A DNA stretch of 64,000 nucleotides from JAQSWP01 sp040255215 (GTDB taxonomy: Bacteria; Pseudomonadota; Alphaproteobacteria; Reyranellales; JAQSWP01). A model generated the notes under the pieces. The model searched no databases. It saw only the letters and a program-made list of their open reading frames with translations, and was not told the origin of the DNA. How positions within the stretch are numbered: the stretch's first letter is position 1; each line of letters begins with the position of its first letter. The translations under genes and the position numbers were made by a program. This document shows positions 58,044-64,000 of this stretch, one piece after another. The stretch covers positions 62,001-126,000 of the forward strand of contig JBDZUM010000001.1 of assembly GCA_040255215.1 (NCBI GenBank). Reading direction: 5' to 3'.

Positions 58044-60458
58044 CTAGCCGCCATCCGAGGTCGAAACCCTCGGCATCACGGCGAGAATGGTGCAGGGCAA
58101 CGGCTGGCGCTGTTCGAACGCCAAGCCGCCATAGGTGTCGAAACCGGCATCGAGCTCGATCTCGACATCGCCGGTCAGAAGTGCCGGCGGCTGGCCCATC
58201 GGCGCCGACGAGGAACGGAACGGCACGGGATCGATCGGACCGCCAGGCGATCCGGCCAACAGACCGCGGGTGCGCAGCAGCCGGACGCTGACCTTGTGTA
58301 TGCGCTTGGTCTTGCCTTGTGCCGTGCCGTCATCCGACCCGGCCTCCAGGCGCAGCGTTTCCAACCGCGCCACGAAAGGCAGGCCGGCATTGACCGTCGA
58401 GGCGACGCGCTGCAGAGCCAGCTCGCCGCCAGCGCCTACCATGGCGTCCGGATGCGCCGCGCCATCGGCCAGGACCGCGACGCGTTCGCCGGCAAGGTGC
58501 GACAGGCCGCCCAGAGCCTGGGTCAGCGTGCCCACGTAACTCAGGCCGCTATCGACGGAAAAATAGCGCGCCACGTCGTCCTCGTCGGTCCGCTCGAGAT
58601 ACTCGACGAAGCGCCGCTCGGCGCCGGCGATGTCGCGCACCACGCAGCACCACAGCTGATCGTGCAGCGAGATTGCGTCGGGAATGACCGCGATGCTTTC
58701 GAATCGCCCTGCGGTCCTGTGACGGTGCCAGGCGATCACCTCCTGGGAGCGCTGGTAGGTCAGGCCGACCAGATCGCCATTGCGCAGAACCGTCCAGACG
58801 ATGCCGTCCGGTTCCTGCTGGTAGGCCATATCGGCGATGCCCGATTGCGTAATGTGCTCGGCCAGCAAGGTCAGATCCGGCGCCAGGTAGCCGTCGACCT
58901 CGAAGCTGTAGCCCAGCTCGCGGATCTTGCGCTCGGCGCGCTGGACGAAAAGGATGGAGCTGCCGGCCCGCAGCGGCTGCAGGTCGGCGACGCCATGAGC
59001 CGTTTCGCGTCGCACCAGCACCGAACTCGGCGTCAGCGCCTTGCCGGCATCGCCCGCGCCCATGCGAAATTCGGCGCCCAGCGTGCCGACGATGAGGTCG
59101 CGCGCCGGCGACAGCCAGCGGATCGTGTTCACCTGGTCGGAAGCGATCGTGTAGGTCACCGCCGAATCGTCGGTGACCGCATGCTCGAAAGGCTCGCTCT
59201 CGGCTCGCCGGGTCGGGCCGAAATTGGCGTAGTCGGCGGATTGCGACCCCCACACGGTCTGCGGCTGGTGCGCGGTGCCGGCGAGGAACAGGCGCTGTTC
59301 GAAGAAGGTGATGGCGCGCGGATAGCCGCGCGGCCCGCCCCAGGCGCCCAGTCGCCACGTCGCGGTGGCGGCGCCGCCCTCGAACTTGCCGCCGACCACC
59401 GCCGTCGCCTCGGTCGCCGAGGCAACCGCCGTAATGCGCGCCCAGCCCCAATGCCCGTCATGCTTGATGCGCAAGACGCGGCCGACATCGCTGGCCAGGA
59501 AGGGCTCGAAGCCCGTCGCCGTGACGGTCGTCACCGTATCGACGGCGGTTCCCGACAAGGAAAGCTTGTGGTCCTCCTTGACGTTCTCGGACAGGTAGGG
59601 ACCGTCGGCGAATTCCATCGCCGACAAGGACCAGGCGCGATTGCCGAATCGCGCCAGCCGATGCACCGGATGCGCGCCATGGGCCAGGAACATCACGTCC
59701 GCCGATTGCACCACCTTGAGCGCCGCAATATCGTCGGCGCCGTAGGGCGTCGCCAGTTCGAGCGGCATCGCATCGTGGAAGACGACATCGTCGACCGAAG
59801 CCGGCACCACCGGCGATGTACTGGCGAATTGCAGCCAGACGGTGCCGGTCGACGGCGTGAACTCGACGCTGTGCCAGCCTTCGACGCAGCGACGCGCGGC
59901 GACGACGTTCTCTGCCCCCGCCGTCGTGCCGAGCGATACCTCCACGGCGCCCGAACCGACGCGAAACTTCAACACGTGCAACATGTTCGCCTGGCAGGCG
60001 ATCGACTGGCGGGCGATCGCGCGCACGCCGGCGCCGCCGGTCAGCACCATGCGCTGATTGACGCCATCATGGCCGAGGGTCGCCGGCGCGGTGGAGGCGT
60101 TGGTCCAGCCCGAGATGCCGGTCGCGAACTCGCCATTGTTGATCGTGGCGGTCACTCCTTCCACGTCGAGCCGGCCGCGATCGCGATAGAAGCGCATGTA
60201 GCGGTCGCCGAGCTCCAGCACGTAGGCCTGCTCGGCGGAGAACTCGAACGGGATCAGCCGCACCGGCTGCGTCGAGTCTTTGACTTCCGCGACGAAGCGG
60301 AAACCCGGTCGACGCGTGACGCCGCCATGCGGCAGCACGATCATGTTTTCCAGCAGCCGGGCGCCGTTCTGGTACTTCTGCAGATCGACCCGGCCCTCCA
60401 GTCGCGGGCTCAGCTCGCCGGCGGTGAAGTTGGTCTGGATGGGAGCGGCGCGCGCCAT
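58044..60458 (-). CDS. phage tail tubular protein B-like (T7 gp12 size and place)
   Basis: An 804-residue virion protein; T7 gp12 is 794. It starts MARAAPIQTNFTAGELSPRL followed by QKYQNGARLLENMIVLPHGG, a signature of this phage family, and has FFEQRLFLAGTAHQPQTVWG (about 380-400) in a beta-propeller-like region. The start overlaps the upstream gp11-like stop by one base (TAATG), so they are translationally coupled. A longer frame to 60929 overlaps gp11-like and is not used. Confidence 0.82.
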   Translation of the reverse strand: MARAAPIQTNFTAGELSPRLEGRVDLQKYQNGARLLENMIVLPHGGVTRRPGFRFVAEVKDSTQPVRLIPFEFSAEQAYVLELGDRYMRFYRDRGRLDVEGVTATINNGEFATGISGWTNASTAPATLGHDGVNQRMVLTGGAGVRAIARQSIACQANMLHVLKFRVGSGAVEVSLGTTAGAENVVAARRCVEGWHSVEFTPSTGTVWLQFASTSPVVPASVDDVVFHDAMPLELATPYGADDIAALKVVQSADVMFLAHGAHPVHRLARFGNRAWSLSAMEFADGPYLSENVKEDHKLSLSGTAVDTVTTVTATGFEPFLASDVGRVLRIKHDGHWGWARITAVASATEATAVVGGKFEGGAATATWRLGAWGGPRGYPRAITFFEQRLFLAGTAHQPQTVWGSQSADYANFGPTRRAESEPFEHAVTDDSAVTYTIASDQVNTIRWLSPARDLIVGTLGAEFRMGAGDAGKALTPSSVLVRRETAHGVADLQPLRAGSSILFVQRAERKIRELGYSFEVDGYLAPDLTLLAEHITQSGIADMAYQQEPDGIVWTVLRNGDLVGLTYQRSQEVIAWHRHRTAGRFESIAVIPDAISLHDQLWCCVVRDIAGAERRFVEYLERTDEDDVARYFSVDSGLSYVGTLTQALGGLSHLAGERVAVLADGAAHPDAMVGAGGELALQRVASTVNAGLPFVARLETLRLEAGSDDGTAQGKTKRIHKVSVRLLRTRGLLAGSPGGPIDPVPFRSSSAPMGQPPALLTGDVEIELDAGFDTYGGLAFEQRQPLPCTILAVMPRVSTSDGG

Positions 60459-61024
60459 TACAGCCTCGCCCGCAGCCAGAAATCGCCGCTTGCCGTTTCG
60501 GGCGGGGTGCCCTCCTGGGAATCGATGCCGCGCGCTTCGCGCAGTTTCATTTCGTAGAGCTGCCACATCGACTGCGCCAGGCTGGTCGAACTGGCGATCG
60601 GATAGGCGAGCTCGGCCGCCAGACGGGCGGCGATGGCGTCGGCCAGCAGCGCGTCGAACTGCGCCGGCTCCTCGACCCGGCTTACGTAGATCGCCTCGAT
60701 CGTCGCCTCGTCGGCCAGCAGCCGCCGTCCCTCGATTCGGAACGTCAGCTCGCCTTCCGCGCCGCCTACGGTCAGCACGCGCAGACAGTCGACCGGCAGC
60801 TGGAACTGGTACGCGAAGCCGAAAGCCGGCGCCTGCACCAGCCGCGCCAGTTCGCAGCGGCACAGGGCGCAGTTCCACGGATGGGCGCGCAGCACCGCAT
60901 CGCGCACCGGCGCATAGAGCTGGCGGCACAGGCGCGCCGCCTTGGCATCCTCGTCGAGATCGAGGATGAGAGCCGCGCCGATGCGCAGCAGCGCGGCATT
61001 GGCGATTTCGATCACCGAGTTCAT
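60458..61024 (-). CDS. phage tail tubular protein A-like (T7 gp11)
   Basis: A 188-residue protein matching the tail tubular protein A family: NAALLRIGAALILDLDEDAK, then ARLCRQLYAPVRDAVLRAHP and FAYQFQLPVDCLRVLTVGG. T7 gp11 is 196. It forms the ring between portal and nozzle. It is the first gene after the internal terminator at 61052-61088. Confidence 0.85.
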   Translation of the reverse strand: MNSVIEIANAALLRIGAALILDLDEDAKAARLCRQLYAPVRDAVLRAHPWNCALCRCELARLVQAPAFGFAYQFQLPVDCLRVLTVGGAEGELTFRIEGRRLLADEATIEAIYVSRVEEPAQFDALLADAIAARLAAELAYPIASSTSLAQSMWQLYEMKLREARGIDSQEGTPPETASGDFWLRARL

Positions 61025-61051
61025 GGCGCCTCCCTGCCGTTGGAGATCCCG

Positions 61052-61088
61052 AAAAAAAGGGCGGCGACGGCGCCAGGCCGTCGCCGCC
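61052..61088 (-). terminator. strong Rho-independent terminator inside the virion cluster
   Basis: GGCGGCGACGGC and its exact complement GCCGTCGCCGCC (61060-61088) with a 5-base loop are followed on the minus strand by seven Ts. It lies between the small virion protein gene and the tail tubular A gene, 28 bases before the latter. Confidence 0.85.
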
Positions 61089-61094
61089 TGACCG

Positions 61095-61520
61095 CTATTC
61101 GGCGCCGGTGCCGAAGAGGCGCACGATCAGCGTGCCCGAACCGGGCAATGCTGCCGCGCCGATGGTGAGCTTCACCGTCTCCTCGGCCGCCAGCGCGCCG
61201 TTGACGCCGGCGGTGACGCCGAACAGCGTCGGCGCGTCGGTGGCGGTGAAGGTCGCCGCCGCGCGGTACTTGCCGGTGCCGCCGGCGATGCCGATCGCCG
61301 CCGTCGCCGAGCCGAGCGAGGTCGTGCTCTGGATGACGCCGAAGACCGGCCGGAAGCCACGCGGCAGCACGAACAGATTGATGTCGTCGCCCGAGGCCTG
61401 CGCGGCCAGGGCGATGACGGCCTCGAAGCCGCGCAGCCTGCCGTACCACTTGCCGGGCGCCTGCAGCACCGGCGGCGTGGCGGCGTAGTCGGCGTATTCG
61501 GGGGAGTTGGTCGTTGCCAT
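61095..61520 (-). CDS. small virion protein, unknown
   Basis: A 141-residue protein: MATTNSPEYADYAATPPVLQ, then KWYGRLRGFEAVIALAAQAS and a small-residue, beta-rich C-terminus (TSLGSATAAIGIAGGTGKYR). It is 13 bases after the capsid gene, which fits a head decoration or capsid-stabilising protein, but this is positional inference. It ends at the internal terminator. Confidence 0.75.
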   Translation of the reverse strand: MATTNSPEYADYAATPPVLQAPGKWYGRLRGFEAVIALAAQASGDDINLFVLPRGFRPVFGVIQSTTSLGSATAAIGIAGGTGKYRAAATFTATDAPTLFGVTAGVNGALAAEETVKLTIGAAALPGSGTLIVRLFGTGAE

Positions 61521-61533
61521 GTGATCGTCTCCT

Positions 61534-62397
61534 TTACGATTCGACGCAGGGGATCTCGACCACGCGCTCTTCCTCCATGCGCGTCGCGCCGATCGACATG
61601 GAGAAGTAGATCTGGGTCGAGTAGTTCTTGTCCGGCCGCTCGGTGATCTTGGCCGTCGGCTCCATGCCGACCGAGAGCAGCAGGCCCGACTGCGCCCAGG
61701 CGATGACGCGCCGCTGGTTGCTGCCGTTGGCCAGCAGCCGCTGCGTGCGCAGGAACTTGAAGCCCAGAAACGTGTCGAGCTGGCCCTGCGACAGCGCCTT
61801 GACGGTGTTGTAGTCGGCGCTCTTGATCTCGGTGGTGTTGAGCAGGTTGCTCATCTGCCGCGCCGAGACCGCGATGTAGCGCTGTTCGTCGGGATCGACT
61901 TCGGCCGTATCGAGCAGCTCCTTGGCGTAGAGCAGCTTGTCGAGCGTCAGGCCGCTGGCCGATACCGGCACCACCTGGCCGGACGGAAAGGCGACCGGCG
62001 TCTGGCCGCTCTCGCCGGCATAGGCGCTGCCGAAGGCGGCGGCGATGATCTCGTCGTCCATCGCCCTGCCCATGGCGTAGGACGCCGCGGTGACGTAGTG
62101 GCTGGTGGGATCGCCCGCCATGCGCACCTTGTCGACGTTGTCGATCAGGTCGGCCCAGTCGTAGTCGACCAGGGTGACGCGCCGGCGCGAATGCGGCACG
62201 TCGATGCGCGGCGTGTCGCCATGCCGCGTCGTGCGCTTGACCGCGCTGGTCTTGCCGATGCGGTCGTAGTAGGCCGCCTTGCCGCGATGGTTCTCGACCC
62301 GCACCGCATCGCGCAGGCGCGAGCCCTTCTGCTGCGCCAGGGTGACGACCGACTGGCTGTATTGCTGGATGAAGGCTTCGTTGACGTAAACGGACAT
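61534..62397 (-). CDS. phage major capsid protein
   Basis: A 287-residue capsid protein of the podoviral type. MSVYVNEAFIQQYSQSVVTL opens; the E-loop-like region has RIDVPHSRRRVTLVDYDWAD, and AMGRAMDDEIIAAAFGSAYA and DEQRYIAVSARQMSNLLNTT give the A-domain pattern of HK97-fold podovirus capsids. GAGGAGGGA stands before ATG 62397. A 177-base gap upstream (62398-62574) holds no gene I can support. Confidence 0.85.
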   Translation of the reverse strand: MSVYVNEAFIQQYSQSVVTLAQQKGSRLRDAVRVENHRGKAAYYDRIGKTSAVKRTTRHGDTPRIDVPHSRRRVTLVDYDWADLIDNVDKVRMAGDPTSHYVTAASYAMGRAMDDEIIAAAFGSAYAGESGQTPVAFPSGQVVPVSASGLTLDKLLYAKELLDTAEVDPDEQRYIAVSARQMSNLLNTTEIKSADYNTVKALSQGQLDTFLGFKFLRTQRLLANGSNQRRVIAWAQSGLLLSVGMEPTAKITERPDKNYSTQIYFSMSIGATRMEEERVVEIPCVES

Positions 62398-62574
62398 TCA
62401 AGTCCCTCCTCGAAAGATGACGTTCGATCGGAGAGGCTGCCCGCCATCGCGGACCCGTCCCGGCTGCTGGCGCCGGCCGTTGCGGCGGCCCGACTCACGG
62501 GCGTGCGGCCGGGCCCCACGCAAGGCGGCGGCTGTCCGGCTGTAGAAGAGCGGTAGTGACGGCGCCTCGCACCG

Positions 62575-62973
62575 TCATTTCTTGGCGCTGTACTTTTCAA
62601 TGGTTGCCACGTTGCCAAGGGCCTGTACCGCCGTGCCGAGCAAGGTCCTGTTGGCTTCGCCGCGCAGCTCAGTTGCTCGCTTCTGCCCCTGGTAGAGCGC
62701 GGTCAGCGCCTCGAACTCGCCGTCCTCGACGATGTCGTCGAGGGTCTCGGCGGCGCTGCCGTCGAGCGTGATGCCGGCGGCGGCGAAATGCGTGCGCGCG
62801 GTGCCATAGCGCAAGGTCAGCTTGCGCCGCGCTTCGCGGGCGGCAACCTTGGCCTCGCGCAGGGCAGTGCGACCCTGCTGGCGCTGCGCCTGTGCCTGCG
62901 CAATGCCGCCGGCCACTTGCAGCCCGGTGCTGACGATGGTGGCGGCCAGCGCGATCGGAGCGGCGACGGCCAT
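62575..62973 (-). CDS. internal virion protein, T7 gp14-like
   Basis: A 132-residue protein starting with a hydrophobic helix (MAVAAPIALAATIVSTGLQV) followed by an Ala/Gln-rich helical region and LTLRYGTARTHFAAAGITLDG. This head-membrane-anchor then coil pattern is seen in small internal core proteins of podoviruses, which are ejected to help DNA cross the envelope. T7 gp14 is longer (196). Three bases from the gp13-like stop. Confidence 0.65.
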   Translation of the reverse strand: MAVAAPIALAATIVSTGLQVAGGIAQAQAQRQQGRTALREAKVAAREARRKLTLRYGTARTHFAAAGITLDGSAAETLDDIVEDGEFEALTALYQGQKRATELRGEANRTLLGTAVQALGNVATIEKYSAKK

Positions 62974-62976
62974 TCC

Positions 62977-63525
62977 CTACTCCGCCGCCAGAGGCTGGCC
63001 GCTGGCCGTCGCGTCCGGCCGGCGCAGCGCCACCGCGCTGTCGTCGCAGAAGCGGGCGAAGCGCAGATGCGCGCTGCCGTCGGGGCCATAGGCCTCCATG
63101 CGTCCCTCGTAGGTGAAGCCCAGCCGGTGCAGCCAGCGGATGCTGACGCGATGGTCCTGGCGCACGCTGGCCTGCAGGCGCCGGCAACGGTGACGCGCCT
63201 GCTGCTCATCGAGCATGCGCAGCACCAGGCGGTGGAACGACACCGGCAGCGTCTCGATCAGCGCCGAGGTCACGCTCCAGGCCTCGCCGACCCCGGGCCA
63301 CAGCTCGACCGCGCCGAGGCAGAAGGCGACGCGGCCGTCGCGCAAGCCGGTGAAGGCCGGTCCCGCCGCGGCATAGGCGGCGCCGCGCTCGACCGGATCG
63401 CCGATCTGCGCCAGCTCCAGCCGGTCATGCGCCCGCGCCTTGATATGCGCCAGGTGCCAGGGCTGGAACGCGACCAGCTCGAAGGCCTGCTGGCGCGCCG
63501 GCTCGGTTCGCGGGGCGGCGCTCAT
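62977..63525 (-). CDS. GNAT-fold phage protein, T7 gp13-like
   Basis: A 182-residue protein with a GNAT acetyltransferase fold, like the gp13 internal virion protein family. Key parts: FELVAFQPWHLAHIKARAHD (about 15), AWSVTSALIETLPVSFHRLV (about 83) and HRVSIRWLHRLGFTYEGRME (about 125-144), the last typical of GNAT C-termini. Activity as an enzyme is doubtful, since gp13 relatives serve in assembly. Start ATG 63525 overlaps the scaffold-like stop by four bases. Confidence 0.72.
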   Translation of the reverse strand: MSAAPRTEPARQQAFELVAFQPWHLAHIKARAHDRLELAQIGDPVERGAAYAAAGPAFTGLRDGRVAFCLGAVELWPGVGEAWSVTSALIETLPVSFHRLVLRMLDEQQARHRCRRLQASVRQDHRVSIRWLHRLGFTYEGRMEAYGPDGSAHLRFARFCDDSAVALRRPDATASGQPLAAE

Positions 63526-64000
63526 TTGCCATCCTCGCCATAGGCCTGCTCGAACAGCCCGCGCACGTAATCGACGGCATGGTCGTGGCGCGGATCGCGG
63601 TTGTTGAAATAGGGATGGGCCCGATCGGCCAGCACCTCGGAGATCCTGCGCCGCGCTTCGCCCGGGCCGCCTTGCGGTGCGCCGGCGCCGGTCAGCCGGT
63701 CCTCGGCCAATAGCGCGCCGACCTTGGCGCAAAAGCGGATGAAGGCGGGATCGTTGCCCAGCCCCTCGCCCAGCCGGCCGGTCAGCTCCTCGTCGGCGAA
63801 GCGGCGCAGAGCGGCGTTGGCGGCGTCGACATGGCGGTCATAGGCCATGCCCCATTCGCCGCGCAGGCGCTGCTCGTTGTCGTGGCGACCGGACTCGGCG
63901 TTGCGCTGCAGCTCGCGGAAGGCCTGCATCTGCGTCTGCAACCACCAGTCGAACAGGCCTCTGGCCTGCTGCGGCAGCAGGCCGAGCTCGTGCGCCTTGC
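63522..64000 (-). CDS. phage scaffold-like protein, N-terminus beyond window edge
   Basis: About 159 residues are visible, open to the right edge: KAHELGLLPQQARGLFDWWL continues upstream without a start. The visible part is helical and charged with LRGEWGMAYDRHVDAANAAL, and ends YFNNRDPRHDHAVDYVRGLF. This C-terminus is typical of podoviral assembly/scaffolding proteins encoded before the capsid. Only position and helical content support the role. Confidence 0.65.
   Translation of the reverse strand, partial: KAHELGLLPQQARGLFDWWLQTQMQAFRELQRNAESGRHDNEQRLRGEWGMAYDRHVDAANAALRRFADEELTGRLGEGLGNDPAFIRFCAKVGALLAEDRLTGAGAPQGGPGEARRRISEVLADRAHPYFNNRDPRHDHAVDYVRGLFEQAYGEDGK

Larger units (their letters stand above)
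52112..64000 (-). mobile_element. T7-like prophage morphogenesis and lysis region (partial, continues past the right edge)
   Basis: All genes from about 52112 to the edge read on the minus strand, several with overlapping starts and stops. The set (scaffold-like, gp13-like, gp14-like, capsid, tail tubular A and B, T7-type tail fibre, M15 endolysin, holin) defines a short-tailed phage. The left border is between 51981 and 52112. No integrase, att repeat, repressor or terminase is visible here. Confidence 0.8.

Overview
The window is a stretch of a high-GC alphaproteobacterial chromosome. The evidence is the gene set and its order: kdsD-lptC-lptA-lptB-rpoN-hpf-ptsN, cmk-rpsA-ihfB-lapA, Hsp20 next to a DUF1150 gene behind an RpoH-type promoter, a TIGR02300 zinc-ribbon gene, an NDUFA9-like gene, and gltD placed before gltB. 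The style suggests Rhodospirillales/Hyphomicrobiales-like relatives, but the genus cannot be fixed from the sequence alone.

Bases 1-9000, mostly minus strand, carry trpF (cut by the edge), pyrF, an MSOX-type flavoprotein, an ornithine cyclodeaminase homologue, lapA, ihfB, rpsA, cmk and aroA. Bases 9100-16000, mostly plus, carry a TIGR02300 gene, tRNA-Ala, hemN, an ankyrin gene (minus), an enoyl-CoA hydratase homologue, a GH88-like hydrolase beside a PRISE-type reductase, and the Hsp20/DUF1150 heat-shock pair. Bases 16000-23100, minus, hold the LPS-transport/sigma-54/nitrogen-PTS block, a ribonuclease D-type exonuclease and tRNA-Leu. Bases 23300-31400, plus, hold an NDUFA9-like gene, an AT-rich leader with nested inverted repeats, gltD-gltB and a second crotonase. 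Bases 31400-44200 hold a TPR protein, an extended SDR, an alpha/beta hydrolase, a GT4 glycosyltransferase and a translation block (thrS-infC, rpmI-rplT, pheS-pheT, lepA, tRNA-Ser). Bases 44200-52000 are accessory metabolism: a frameshifted GIY-YIG gene behind palindromes, VOC, DJ-1-like, LLM monooxygenase, YjbR, PhyH and quinone-oxidoreductase-like genes, then a VWA/MoxR pair.

From about 52100 to the right edge everything reads on the minus strand and looks like the morphogenesis and lysis end of a short-tailed, T7-like prophage. In transcription order it has a scaffold-like protein (cut by the edge), gp13-like GNAT, gp14-like internal protein, capsid, a small virion protein, tail tubular A, tail tubular B, a T7-type tail fibre, a small protein, a large arabinofuranosidase-like tail protein, a frameshifted methyltransferase, a coiled-coil/TM protein, an M15 endolysin and a holin. 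No integrase, repressor, replication gene, terminase or portal is inside the window. A chromosomal-type palindromic repeat lies between the endolysin and holin genes, which hints that the element is an old resident.

Most notable points: aroA lacks any canonical start codon ahead of its catalytic N-terminus; infC probably starts at ATA; the GIY-YIG gene and the phage methyltransferase are each broken by a one-base homopolymer change; the gltD leader has two nested inverted repeats; and the phage cassette has an unusual gene order with an internal terminator.
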